Assembly: GCF_041296385.1 (NCBI RefSeq)
Contig: NW_027183503.1
Coordinates: forward strand, 248,001-312,000
Length of the DNA: 64,000 nt
Reading direction: 5' to 3'
DNA from: Aphelocoma coerulescens
Taxonomy: Eukaryota > Chordata > Aves > Passeriformes > Corvidae
This document shows, piece by piece, positions 1 through 10,877 of this stretch; the first letter of the stretch is position 1; every line of letters starts with the position of its first letter. The notes beneath the pieces are model-generated. The model did no database searches, had not been told where the DNA came from, and saw nothing but the letters and a program-made list of their open reading frames with translations. The position numbers and the translations under genes are program-made.

Positions 1-204
1 GTGGCTGGAGAAGAAAGAGCTCTGAAACTTCTCTCAAGAATCGCTCCCTGTTTCTTTGCACGGGCCTCGCTGTCTATGGATGTTTCAGGAGACCCCACCG
101 AAACACAGAAGGACTCTCAAATTATCCCAGCTTTCTCTGCACAGCGAGAGCTTTTAATATTTAGCATTGCTATCCTTTTCCTGTGTGTTTGTTAAAAAAA
201 TAGT

Positions 205-230
205 TTTTATCTCTTTCACTTTCTTCCCAG
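205..230 (+). promoter_or_regulatory. 3' splice-site-like string 1 (unit 1 copy)
   Basis: A pyrimidine-rich tract (TTTTTATCTCTTTCACTTTC) runs into TTCCCAG at 224-230, which fits the vertebrate splice-acceptor pattern well. It is kept in every unit, including B units with substitutions on either side. A match by sequence alone does not show use; pyrimidine tracts ending in CAG are common by chance. Confidence 0.25.
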
Positions 231-330
231 GAAAGTTCTTTTTTCCAAAAACCTGGTGGGGGAGGGCTGGGTGTAACCTGCCTTCTATCAGAGGATATTT
301 TCCTCCACATTTGTCCAAACCGGCACAGCC

Positions 331-356
331 TGTCCTTTCCTGGGTCTCTGTTGCAG
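331..356 (+). promoter_or_regulatory. 3' splice-site-like string 2 (unit 1 copy)
   Basis: A pyrimidine-rich stretch ends in CTGTTGCAG at 348-356 and is followed at once by ATGG. A CAG|GTGTGT string, a fair 5' splice-site match, sits at 417-425, so a 63-nt exon (357-419) could be defined. Units 19 and 28 have an extra C and a T-to-G change within this tract (CCCTGGGTGTCTG). Expression evidence would be needed to take this further than a suggestion. Confidence 0.22.
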
Positions 357-692
357 ATGGAAGCTGCTGGTGCCATTGTCAGCTTGAAGCCCTCTTTTGA
401 TGCAAGCAGATGTTGCCAGGTGTGTTCAGCAGTTGTTGCTCAATGCTTATGCCAAGCTATTGTGTTCCTCATGGAACCAAGGAGCCATTGTGACACTGCA
501 GGGGCTGATGGCATCAAGGAGGCAATTGTGACAGTACAGAACCTCCTAGAAACAAGGCTCCATTGTGACACCGTGGGGAATCATGGAATCAAGGAGCCCA
601 TTGTGACACGGCTGCATGGAACCAATGGTCCATGGTTACACGGCGGATTCAAGAAGAGCACGGTGACACCACGCAACATCACGGAACCATAG
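357..692 (+). other. Recurring 111-codon open frame, probably not coding
   Basis: An ATG directly after the acceptor-like string opens a frame that crosses into the minisatellite and stops before position 700. It is present in nearly every unit, but the 5-bp CCAGG insertion in units 14, 18, 22, 27, 28 and 30 shifts its end. About two thirds of it is minisatellite translated in frame, with repeated tracts such as MEPRSHCDT. I recognise no domain, signal peptide or membrane segment. The lack of frame protection argues against a protein. Confidence 0.15.
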
Positions 693-1262
693 GTCCATTG
701 TGACACAGCGGGGCCTCATGGAAACAAGGGGACCATTGTGGCAAAGCAGGGCCTAATGGAAGCATGGAGGGCATTGTGACACTAAGGAAACTCCTGGAAC
801 CAAGATGACCACTGGCACATAATGGAACCTCATGGAAGCAAGCCTCCATGATGACTTTGGAGGGCCTCGGGGACCACAGGACCCATTGTGACACAGCAGG
901 ACCTGGTGGAACCAAGGAGCCTTTGTGATACTCCAGATCCACATGGAAGCCAGGGTGCACTGAGACACAGCGGGGCCTTGTTGGAACCAAAGACACCTCT
1001 GCAAAAAGCAGGCCAGCTCATAGAAGCAAGGAGTCCATTGTTACAACATAAAAGCTATGGAAGCAAGGGACCATTGTGACACTGCGGGGCCTCATGGAAC
1101 CAATTGTCCATGATGACAGTGCGGATCAAAGGAGACCATGGTGACACTGCGAAACCTGATGGAACCAAGGAGCCATTGTGACACAGTGGGGCCTCATGGA
1201 ATCAAGGAGACCATTGTGACCCAGGTGTTGCATGTGAAGGCAAGGAGCCATTGTGACACTTT
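468..1262. repeat. Internal 37-38 bp minisatellite, about 22 degenerate monomers
   Basis: Anchors resembling CATTGTGAC occur at 486, 523, 561, 599, 631, 659, 696, 734, 772, 809, 847, 884, 921, 958, about 996, 1036, 1072, 1109, 1137, 1174, 1212 and 1249. Spacing is 36-40 bp, except three short monomers (32, 28 and 28 bp). The consensus monomer reads CATTGTGACACTGCGGGGCC followed by TCATGGAACCAAGGAGC, 37 bp in total. Monomers within one unit are well diverged from each other, while the same monomer is nearly identical between units. The minisatellite is therefore older than the amplification of the 2.18-kb unit. The matching array in each unit is given in that unit's entry. Confidence 0.93.
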
Positions 1263-1570
1263 GGGCTTCTTCCCTTGAGCTCTGCAGCTGGCTGTCCCAG
1301 CCCAGCGCACCATGTGCCACCTGCTCTCCTCAGGGCTCTGCCTGCACACAGCCCCAGGAGAAGTTTTCCTGTTTGGAAGGAAAGAATGGAAAAGCCGGAG
1401 CAGGTTTCCTAAACAACAAACCCCACTCAGGAGCCACATGCTCAGTACAGGCTGCCTGGAACGATGTCCCCTTTCTACAAGGGTCAGTGTGAGCAGGAAT
1501 GAATGATCTCTGGGAGCAGAATTCTCGGAGTCTTTCCACTGAATTCTCTGTCCCTGTGTCTTGGGGTGAC

Positions 1571-1576
1571 TTTATT
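1571..1576 (-). promoter_or_regulatory. Minus-strand AATAAA (unit 1 copy)
   Basis: TTTATT on the plus strand reads AATAAA on the minus strand. It is kept in 21 of 29 complete units and changed to TTTATC in units 9, 10, 13, 16, 19, 22, 27 and 28. A minus-strand ATTAAA also sits at 153-158. Either could end a minus-strand transcript, but loss in over a quarter of units shows no strict constraint. Confidence 0.18.
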
Positions 1577-1888
1577 GTGTGTATCCCCTATTGCTGCTCT
1601 ATGCCCAGAAGTGAACTTTGTGCGTTTCTGTGCCTTTCAACTGAGCCTGAGAGGGGGGAGAGGAAAAAAACCGGACAAACTTCTCAGAGCGTTTGTTCAA
1701 GGACACACATACACACTCCTCTGCATCCTGCTTGCAGCAAGAGCAGAGGAAGCAACTTGGTTTCTTTTTTGCCAGTTTTCAGCTCCTTTTCTCTGGGGGG
1801 AGATGGAGAGTTGAACTTTGTTTTCTTGGACTTCGGGGGTTTTTTTTCCCTTCTTCTCTTCTTGACTCTTTCAACATCAGAGCACATT

Positions 1889-1904
1889 GGGAGAATTTTC
1901 TCCC
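1889..1904. other. Perfect 7-bp hairpin with 2-nt loop
   Basis: GGGAGAA and TTCTCCC are separated by TT, forming a compact inverted repeat. It is followed by two GGGCCC palindromes (1912-1917 and 1925-1930). I saw no variant of it in any unit. It could extrude as a small cruciform or bind a dimeric factor, but neither is shown. Confidence 0.4.
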
Positions 1905-2165
1905 GAGGTGGGGGCCCTGAATGTGGGCCCATGAGCCAGCTGCAAGGAGGAGGAGAGAGACTACACCTACGGAAGTGTTGGGGTTCCTCCCAACTGCCAT
2001 GCGGTCATGGGAGAGGGGACCTTGGGGTAGAGGCATGGCCTGGGCACGGGGTCTCCCTGCTCCCTGCTCACATGTGCCCTAACCCTGTTCAGCACTGCTT
2101 ATTTTGTGTTGCCCTGTGCGAGGAGGGCCCTGGTTGTGCTGTGATTGCTCAGTTCTTTGGCAGTG

Positions 2166-2173
2166 CCCCGCCC
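2166..2173 (-). promoter_or_regulatory. GC box (CCCCGCCC) next to the unit boundary
   Basis: The minus strand reads ATGGGCGGGGCA, a good Sp1-type GC box, and it is conserved in every unit boundary I inspected. No TATA box or initiator is evident nearby. It could be part of a promoter repeated about every 2.18 kb, or simply chance in a GC-moderate repeat. Confidence 0.2.
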
Positions 2174-2175
2174 AT

Positions 2176-4350
2176 GTGGCTGGAGAAGAAAGAGCTCTGA
2201 AACTTCTCTCAAGAATCGCTCCCTGTTTCTTTGCACGGGCCTCGCTGTCTATGGATGTTTCAGGAGACCCCACCGAAACACGGAAGGACTCTCAAATTAT
2301 CCCAGCTTTCTCTGCACAGCGAGAGCTTTTAATATTTAGCATTGCTATCCTTTTCCTGTGTGTTTGTTAAAAAAATAGTTTTTATCTCTTTCACTTTCTT
2401 CCCAGGAAAGTTCTTTTTTCCAAAAACCTGGTGGGGGAGGGCTGGGTGTAACCTGCCTTCTATCAGAGGATATTTTCCTCCACATTTGTCCAAACCGGCA
2501 CAGCCTGTCCTTTCCTGGGTCTCTGTTGCAGATGGAAGCTGCTGGTGCCATTGTCAGCTTGAAGCCCTCTTTTGATGCAAGCAGATGTTGCCAGGTGTGT
2601 TCAGCAGCTGTTGCTCAATGCTTATGCCAAGCTATTGTGTTCCTCATGGAACCAAGGAGCCATTGTGACACTGCAGGGGCTGATGGCATCAAGGAGGCAA
2701 TTGTGACAGTACAGAACCTCCTAGAAACAAGGCTCCATTGTGACACCGTGGGGAATCATGGAATCAAGGAGCCCATTGTGACACGGCTGCATGGAACCAA
2801 TGGTCCATGGTTACACGGCGGATTCAAGAAGAGCACGGTGACACCACGCAACATCACGGAACCGTAGGTCCATTGTGACACAGCGGGGCCTCATGGAAAC
2901 AAGGGGACCATTGTGGCAAAGCAGGGCCTAATGGAAGCATGGAGGGCATTGTGACACTAAGGAAACTCCTGGAACCAAGATGACCACTGGCACATAATGG
3001 AACCTCATGGAAGCAAGCCTCCATGATGACTTTGGAGGGCCTCGGGGACCACAGGACCCATTGTGACACAGCAGGACCTGGTGGAACCAAGGAGCCTTTG
3101 TGATACTCCAGATCCACATGGAAGCCAGGGTGCACTGAGACACAGCGGGGCCTTGTTGGAACCAAAGACACCTCTGCAAAAAGCAGGCCAGCTCATAGAA
3201 GCAAGGAGTCCATTGTTACAACATAAAAGCTATGGAAGCAAGGGACCATTGTGACACTGCGGGGCCTCATGGAACCAATTGTCCATGATGACAGTGCGGA
3301 TCAAAGGAGACCATGGTGACACTGCGAAACCTGATGGAACCAAGGAGCCATTGTGACACAGTGGGGCCTCATGGAATCAAGGAGACCATTGTGACCCAGG
3401 TGTTGCATGTGAAGGCAAGGAGCCATTGTGACACTTTGGGCTTCTTCCCTTGAGCTCTGCAGCTGGCTGTCCCAGCCCAGCGCACCATGTGCCACCTGCT
3501 CTCCTCAGGGCTCTGCCTGCACACAGCCCCAGGAGAAGTTTTCCTGTTTGGAAGGAAAGAATGGAAAAGCCGGAGCAGGTTTCCTAAACAACAAACCCCA
3601 CTCAGGAGCCACATGCTCAGTACAGGCTGCCTGGAACGATGTCCCCTTTCTACAAGGGTCAGTGTGAGCAGGAATGAATGATCTCTGGGAGCAGAATTCT
3701 CGGAGTCTTTCCACTGAATTCTCTGTCCCTGTGTCTTGGGGTGACTTTATTGTGTGTATCCCCTATTGCTGCTCTATGCCCAGAAGTGAACTTTGTGCGT
3801 TTCTGTGCCTTTCAACTGAGCCTGAGAGGGGGGAGAGGAAAAAAACCGGACAAACTTCTCAGAGCGTTTGTTCAAGGACACACATACACACTCCTCTGCA
3901 TCCTGCTTGCAGCAAGAGCAGAGGAAGCAACTTGGTTTCTTTTTTGCCAGTTTTCAGCTCCTTTTCTCTGGGGGGAGATGGAGAGTTGAACTTTGTTTTC
4001 TTGGACTTCGGGGGTTTTTTTTCCCTTCTTCTCTTCTTGACTCTTTCAACATCAGAGCACATTGGGAGAATTTTCTCCCGAGGTGGGGGCCCTGAATGTG
4101 GGCCCATGAGCCAGCTGCAAGGAGGAGGAGAGAGACTACACCTACGGAAGTGTTGGGGTTCCTCCCAACTGCCATGCGGTCATGGGAGAGGGGACCTTGG
4201 GGTAGAGGCATGGCCTGGGCACGGGGTCTCCCTGCTCCCTGCTCACATGTGCCCTAACCCTGTTCAGCACTGCTTATTTTGTGTTGCCCTGTGCGAGGAG
4301 GGCCCTGGTTGTGCTGTGATTGCTCAGTTCTTTGGCAGTGCCCCGCCCAT
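2176..4350. repeat. Macrosatellite unit 2
   Basis: 2,175 bp, domain I position 2. CACGGAAGG; CAGCTGTTG where unit 6 has CAGTTGTTG; TTTGGAAGG in the right segment where unit 6 has TTTGCAAGG. Minisatellite at 2643-3437. Confidence 0.96.
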
Positions 4351-6526
4351 GTGGCTGGAGAAGAAAGAGCTCTGAAACTTCTCTCAAGAATCGCTCCCTG
4401 TTTCTTTGCACGGGCCTCACTGTCTATGGATGTTTCAGGAGACCCCACCGAAACACGGAAGGACTCTCAAATTATCCCAGCTTTCTCTGCACAGCGAGAG
4501 CTTTTAATATTTAGCATTGCTATCCTTTTCCTGTGTGTTTGTTAAAAAAATAGTTTTTATCTCTTTCACTTTCTTCCCAGGAAAGTTCTTTTTTCCAAAA
4601 ACCTGGTGGGGGAGGGCTGGGTGTAACCTGCCTTCTATCAGAGGATATTTTCCTCCACATTTGTCCAAACCGGCACAGCCTGTCCTTTCCTGGGTCTCTG
4701 TTGCAGATGGAAGCTGCTGGTGCCATTCTCAGCTTGAAGCCCTCTTTTGATGCAAGCAGATGTTGCCAGGTGTGTTCAGCAGCTGTTGCTCAATGCTTAT
4801 GCCAAGCTATTGTGTTCCTCATGGAACCAAGGAGCCATTGTGACACTGCAGGGGCTGATGGCATCAAGGAGGCAATTGTGACAGTACAGAACCTCCTAGA
4901 AACAAGGCTCCATTGTGACACCGTGGGGAATCATGGAATCAAGGAGCCCATTGTGACACGGCTGCATGGAACCAATGGTCCATGGTTACACGGCGGATTC
5001 AAGAAGAGCACGGTGACACCACGCAACATCACGGAACCATAGGTCCATTGTGACACAGCGGGGCCTCATGGAAACAAGGGGACCATTGTGGCAAAGCAGG
5101 GCCTAATGGAAGCATGGAGGGCATTGTGACACTAAGGAAACTCCTGGAACCAAGATGACCACTGGCACATAATGGAACCTCATGGAAGCAAGCCTCCATG
5201 ATGACTTTGGAGGGCCTCGGGGACCACAGGACCCATTGTGACACAGCAGGACCTGGTGGAACCAAGGAGCCTTTGTGATACTCCAGATCCACATGGAAGC
5301 CAGGGTGCACTGAGACACAGCGGGGCCTTGTTGGAACCAAAGACACCTCTGCAAAAAGCAGGCCAGCTCATAGAAGCAAGGAGTCCATTGTTACAACATA
5401 AAAGCTATGGAAGCAAGGGACCATTGTGACACTGCGGGGCCTCATGGAACCAATTGTCCATGATGACAGTGCGGATCAAAGGAGACCATGGTGACACTGC
5501 GGAACCTGATGGAACCAAGGAGCCATTGTGACACAGTGGGGCCTCATGGAATCAAGGAGACCATTGTGACCCAGGTGTTGCATGGGAAGGCAAGGAGCCA
5601 TTGTGACACTTTGGGCTTCTTCCCTTGAGCTCTGCAGCTGGCTGTCCCAGCCCAGCGCACCATGTGCCACCTGCTCTCCTCAGGGCTCTGCCTGCACACA
5701 GCCCCAGGAGAAGTTTTCCTGTTTGCAAGGAAAGAATGGAAAAGCCGGAGCAGGTTTCCTAAACAACAAACCCCACTCAGGAGCCACATGCTCAGTACAG
5801 GCTGCCTGGAACGATGTCCCCTTTCTACAAGGGTCAGTGTGAGCAGGAATGAATGATCTCTGGGAGCAGAATTCTCGGAGTCTTTCCACTGAATTCTCTG
5901 TCCCTGTGTCTTGGGGTGACTTTATTGTGTGTATCCCCTATTGCTGCTCTATGCCCAGAAGTGAACTTTGTGCGTTTCTGTGCCTTTCAACTGAGCCTGA
6001 GAGGGGGGAGAGGAAAAAAAACCGGACAAACTTCTCAGAGCGTTTGTTCAAGGACACACATACACACTCCTCTGCATCCTGCTTGCAGCAAGAGCAGAGG
6101 AAGCAACTTTGTTTCTTTTTAGCCAGTTTTAAGCTCCTTTTCTCTGGGGGGAGATGGAGAGTTGAACTTTGTTTTCCTGGGACTTCGGGGGTTTTTTTCC
6201 CTTCTTCTCTTCTTGACTCTTTCAACATCAGAGCACATTGGGAGAATTTTCTCCCGAGGTGGGGGCCCTGAATGTGGGCCCATGAGCCAGCTGCAAGGAG
6301 GAGGAGAGAGACTACACCTACGGAAGTGTTGGGGTTCCTCCCCCCTGCCATGCGGTCATGGGAGAGGGGACCCTGGGGTAGAGGCATGGCCTGGGCACGG
6401 GGTCTCCCTGCTCCCTGCTGACATGTGCCCTAACCCTGTTCAGCACTGCTTATTTTGTGTTGCCCTGTGTGAGGAGGGCCCTGGTTGTGCTGTGATTGCT
6501 CAGTTCTTTGGCAGTGCCCCGCCCAT
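4351..6526. repeat. Macrosatellite unit 3
   Basis: 2,176 bp, domain I position 3. Marked by CTCACTGTC, CATTCTCAGC, GTTTTAAGC and A8 in the G/A run. CTGACATG near 6418 is private to this unit. Minisatellite at 4818-5612. Confidence 0.96.
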
Positions 6527-8702
6527 GTGGCTGGAGAAGAAAGAGCTCTGAAACTTCTCTCAAGAATCGCTCCCTGTTTCTTTGCACGGGCCTCGCTGTC
6601 TATGGATGTTTCAGGAGACCCCACCGAAACACGGAAGGACTCTCAAATTATCCCAGCTTTCTCTGCACAGCGAGAGCTTTTAATATTTAGCATTGTTATC
6701 CTTTTCCTGTGTGTTTGTTAAAAAAATAGTTTTTATCTCTTTCACTTTCTTCCCAGGAAAGTTCTTTTTTCCAAAAACCTGGTGGGGGAGGGCTGGGTGT
6801 AACCTGCCTTCTATCAGAGGATATTTTCCTCCACATTTGTCCAAACCGGCACAGCCTGTCCTTTCCTGGGTCTCTGTTGCAGATGGAAGCTGCTGGTGCC
6901 ATTGTCAGCTTGAAGCCCTCTTTTGATGCAAGCAGATGTTGCCAGGTGTGTTCAGCAGCTGTTGCTCAATGCTTATGCCAAGCTATTGTGTTCCTCATGG
7001 AACCAAGGAGCCATTGTGACACTGCAGGGGCTGATGGCATCAAGGAGGCAATTGTGACAGTACAGAACCTCCTAGAAACAAGGCTCCATTGTGACACCGT
7101 GGGGAATCATGGAATCAAGGAGCCCATTGTGACACGGCTGCATGGAACCAATGGTCCATGGTTACACGGCGGATTCAAGAAGAGCACGGTGACACCACGC
7201 AACATCACGGAACCGTAGGTCCATTGTGACACAGCGGGGCCTCATGGAAACAAGGGGACCATTGTGGCAAAGCAGGGCCTAATGGAAGCATGGAGGGCAT
7301 TGTGACACTAAGGAAACTCCTGGAACCAAGATGACCACTGGCACATAATGGAACCTCATGGAAGCAAGCCTCCATGATGACTTTGGAGGGCCTCGGGGAC
7401 CACAGGACCCATTGTGACACAGCAGGACCTGGTGGAACCAAGGAGCCTTTGTGATACTCCAGATCCACATGGAAGCCAGGGTGCACTGAGACACAGCGGG
7501 GCCTTGTTGGAACCAAAGACACCTCTGCAAAAAGCAGGCCAGCTCATAGAAGCAAGGAGTCCATTGTTACAACATAAAAGCTATGGAAGCAAGGGACCAT
7601 TGTGACACTGCGGGGCCTCATGGAACCAATTGTCCATGATGACAGTGCGGATCAAAGGAGACCATGGTGACACTGCGGAACCTGATGGAACCAAGGAGCC
7701 ATTGTGACACAGTGGGGCCTCATGGAATCAAGGAGACCATTGTGACCCAGGTGTTGCATGTGAAGGCAAGGAGCCATTGTGACACTTTGGGCTTCTTCCC
7801 TTGAGCTCTGCAGCTGGCTGTCCCAGCCCAGCGCACCATGTGCCACCTGCTCTCCTCAGGGCTCTGCCTGCACACAGCCCCAGGAGAAGTTTTCCTGTTT
7901 GCAAGGAAAGAATGGAAAAGCCGGAGCAGGTTTCCTAAACAACAAACCCCACTCAGGAGCCACATGCTCAGTACAGGCTGCCTGGAACGATGTCCCCTTT
8001 CTACAAGGGTCAGTGTGAGCAGGAATGAATGATCTCTGGGAGCAGAATTCTCGGAGTCTTTCCACTGAATTCTCTGTCCCTGTGTCTTGGGGTGACTTTA
8101 TTGTGTGTATCCCCTATTGCTGCTCTATGCCCAGAAGTGAACTTTGTGCGTTTCTGTGCCTTTCAACTGAGCCTGAGAGGGGGGAGAGGAAAAAAACCGG
8201 ACAAACTTCTCAGAGCGTTTTTTCAAGGACACACATACACACTCCTCTGCATCCTGCTTGCAGCAAGAGCAGAGGAAGCAACTTGGTTTCTTTTTTGCCA
8301 GTTTTCAGCTCCTTTTCTCTGGGGGGAGATGGAGAGTTGAACTTTGTTTTCCTGGGACTTCGGGGGTTTTTTTTCCCTTCTTCTCTTCTTGACTCTTTCA
8401 ACATCAGAGCACATTGGGAGAATTTTCTCCCGAGGTGGGGGCCCTGAATGTGGGCCCATGAGCCAGCTGCAAGGAGGAGGAGAGAGACTACACCTACGGA
8501 AGTGTTGGGGTTCCTCCCAACTGCCATGCGGTCATGGGAGAGGGGACCTTGGGGTAGAGGCATGGCCTGGGCACGGGGTCTCCCTGCTCCCTGCTCACAT
8601 GTGCCCTAACCCTGTTCAGCACTGCTTATTTTGTGTTGCCCTGTGTGAGGAGGGCCCTGGTTGTGCTGTGATTGCTCAGTTCTTTGGCAGTGCCCCGCCC
8701 AT
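6527..8702. repeat. Macrosatellite unit 4
   Basis: 2,176 bp, domain I position 4. CATTGTTATCC in the left segment; GCGTTTTTTC near 8216, where unit 8 has GCGTTTGTTC. Minisatellite at 6994-7788. Confidence 0.96.
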
Positions 8703-10877
8703 GTGGCTGGAGAAGAAAGAGCTCTGAAACTTCTCTCAAGAATCGCTCCCTGTTTCTTTGCACGGGCCTCGCTGTCTATGGATGTTTCAGGAGACCCCAC
8801 CGAAACACAGAAGGACTCTCAAATTATCCCAGCTTTCTCTGCACAGCGAGAGCTTTTAATATTTAGCATTGCTATCCTTTTCCTGTGTGTTTGTTAAAAA
8901 AATAGTTTTTATCTCTTTCACTTTCTTCCCAGGAAAGTTCTTTTTTCCAAAAACCTGGTGGGGGAGGGCTGGGTGTAACCTGCCTTCTATCAGAGGATAT
9001 TTTCCTCCACATTTGTCCAAACCGGCACAGCCTGTCCTTTCCTGGGTCTCTGTTGCAGATGGAAGCTGCTGGTGCCATTGTCAGCTTGAAGCCCTCTTTT
9101 GATGCAAGCAGATGTTGCCAGGTGTGTTCAGCAGTTGTTGCTCAATGCTTATGCCAAGCTATTGTGTTCCTCATGGAACCAAGGAGCCATTGTGACACTG
9201 CAGGGGCTGATGGCATCAAGGAGGCAATTGTGACAGTACAGAACCTCCTAGAAACAAGGCTCCATTGTGACACCGTGGGGAATCATGGAATCAAGGAGCC
9301 CATTGTGACACGGCTGCATGGAACCAATGGTCCATGGTTACACGGCGGATTCAAGAAGAGCACGGTGACACCACGCAACATCACGGAACCGTAGGTCCAT
9401 TGTGACACAGCGGGGCCTCATGGAAACAAGGGGACCATTGTGGCAAAGCAGGGCCTAATGGAAGCATGGAGGGCATTGTGACACTAAGGAAACTCCTGGA
9501 ACCAAGATGACCACTGGCACATAATGGAACCTCATGGAAGCAAGCCTCCATGATGACTTTGGAGGGCCTCGGGGACCACAGGACCCATTGTGACACAGCA
9601 GGACCTGGTGGAACCAAGGAGCCTTTGTGATACTCCAGATCCACATGGAAGCCAGGGTGCACTGAGACACAGCGGGGCCTTGTTGGAACCAAAGACACCT
9701 CTGCAAAAAGCAGGCCAGCTCATAGAAGCAAGGAGTCCATTGTTACAACATAAAAGCTATGGAAGCAAGGGACCATTGTGACACTGCGGGGCCTCATGGA
9801 ACCAATTGTCCATGATGACAGTGCGGATCAAAGGAGACCATGGTGACACTGCGAAACCTGATGGAACCAAGGAGCCATTGTGACACAGTGGGGCCTCATG
9901 GAATCAAGGAGACCATTGTGACCCAGGTGTTGCATGTGAAGGCAAGGAGCCATTGTGACACTTTGGGCTTCTTCCCTTGAGCTCTGCAGCTGGCTGTCCC
10001 AGCCCAGCGCACCATGTGCCACCTGCTCTCCTCAGGGCTCTGCCTGCACACAGCCCCAGGAGAAGTTTTCCTGTTTGGAAGGAAAGAATGGAAAAGCCGG
10101 AGCAGGTTTCCTAAACAACAAACCCCACTCAGGAGCCACATGCTCAGTACAGGCTGCCTGGAACGATGTCCCCTTTCTACAAGGGTCAGTGTGAGCAGGA
10201 ATGAATGATCTCTGGGAGCAGAATTCTCGGAGTCTTTCCACTGAATTCTCTGTCCCTGTGTCTTGGGGTGACTTTATTGTGTGTATCCCCTATTGCTGCT
10301 CTATGCCCAGAAGTGAACTTTGTGCGTTTCTGTGCCTTTCAACTGAGCCTGAGAGGGGGGAGAGGAAAAAAACCGGACAAACTTCTCAGAGCGTTTGTTC
10401 AAGGACACACATACACACTCCTCTGCATCCTGCTTGCAGCAAGAGCAGAGGAAGCAACTTGGTTTCTTTTTTGCCAGTTTTCAGCTCCTTTTCTCTGGGG
10501 GGAGATGGAGAGTTGAACTTTGTTTTCTTGGACTTCGGGGGTTTTTTTTCCCTTCTTCTCTTCTTGACTCTTTCAACATCAGAGCACATTGGGAGAATTT
10601 TCTCCCGAGGTGGGGGCCCTGAATGTGGGCCCATGAGCCAGCTGCAAGGAGGAGGAGAGAGACTACACCTACGGAAGTGTTGGGGTTCCTCCCAACTGCC
10701 ATGCGGTCATGGGAGAGGGGACCTTGGGGTAGAGGCATGGCCTGGGCACGGGGTCTCCCTGCTCCCTGCTCACATGTGCCCTAACCCTGTTCAGCACTGC
10801 TTATTTTGTGTTGCCCTGTGCGAGGAGGGCCCTGGTTGTGCTGTGATTGCTCAGTTCTTTGGCAGTGCCCCGCCCAT
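8703..10877. repeat. Macrosatellite unit 5
   Basis: 2,175 bp, second copy of domain I position 1, offset exactly 8,702 from unit 1. ACCGTAGG (G at 9391) is shared with unit 9 but not unit 1. Minisatellite at 9170-9964. Confidence 0.96.

Larger units (their letters stand above)
1..467. repeat. Left segment of the unit (described in unit 1)
   Basis: This non-minisatellite part contains an A7 run (194-200), a pyrimidine stretch ending in CCCAG at 226-230, a G-rich stretch near 255-272 (runs of 5, 3 and 3 G), and a second pyrimidine stretch ending in GCAG at 356. It is the same in all units except B-type units (18, 22, 27, 30), which carry a cluster of substitutions and a net 1-base loss here. 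No gene is recognised. Confidence 0.9.
1..2175. repeat. Macrosatellite unit 1
   Basis: 2,175 bp, reference copy for unit phase. Domain I, position 1 of the four-unit repeat. Carries CACAGAAGG and CAGTTGTTG, and differs from unit 5 by ACCATAGG (A at 689) where unit 5 has ACCGTAGG. Minisatellite at 468-1262. Confidence 0.96.
1263..2175. repeat. Right segment of the unit (described in unit 1)
   Basis: No internal tandem structure is seen. Landmarks are two GAATTC sites (1519-1524 and 1541-1546), TTTATT at 1571-1576, a G/A-rich run with G6 and A7 near 1651-1675, a G5T8C3 string near 1835-1850 followed by pyrimidines, a short hairpin at 1889-1904, paired GGGCCC at 1912-1917 and 1925-1930, and CCCCGCCC at 2166-2173. 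Most length changes between units arise here: A7 or A8, T6 to T8, an inserted TTT before the G run, and one or two copies of CTCCCTG near 2060. Confidence 0.9.
1499..2200 (+). other. Longest open frame in the window (233 codons), probably not coding
   Basis: The frame spans most of the right segment and runs into the next unit. It is intact only in units 1, 2, 5 and 6; elsewhere A7/A8, T-run and GGG/GG changes shift it, giving products of 90-195 codons with different ends. The predicted peptide has no recognisable domain. Homopolymer indels segregating freely between copies are what neutral sequence would show. Confidence 0.12.

Noticed and set aside
153..158. Minus-strand ATTAAA as a second poly(A) signal
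   Set aside because: A six-base A/T-rich match in an A/T-rich stretch is expected by chance; nothing else nearby supports 3' end formation.
194..210. Poly-A tail of a retroposed element (A7 followed by TAG)
   Set aside because: The run is too short, has no target-site duplication, and sits in the same place in every unit as part of the repeat.
255..272. G-quadruplex
   Set aside because: Only three runs of three or more G (GGGGG, GGG, GGG) plus a GG lie close together, short of the usual four runs.
357..692. 111-codon frame as a conserved small protein
   Set aside because: Two thirds is translated minisatellite, the 5-bp insertion shifts the frame in six units, and near-identity between units comes from recent amplification and not from selection on protein.
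679..996. Minus-strand frame of about 105 codons present in every unit
   Set aside because: It lies wholly in the 37-bp minisatellite, whose monomers have few stops in several frames; a 37-bp period cycles frames, so open frames on both strands are expected.
468..1262. CRISPR array, because of regularly spaced 37-bp repeats
   Set aside because: There are no unique spacers: monomers are contiguous and degenerate, no cas genes are present, and the context is eukaryotic.
1499..2200. 233-codon open frame as a gene
   Set aside because: Intact in only 4 of 29 units; homopolymer indels break it elsewhere; no domain or homologue recognised; it overlaps other open frames in both directions.
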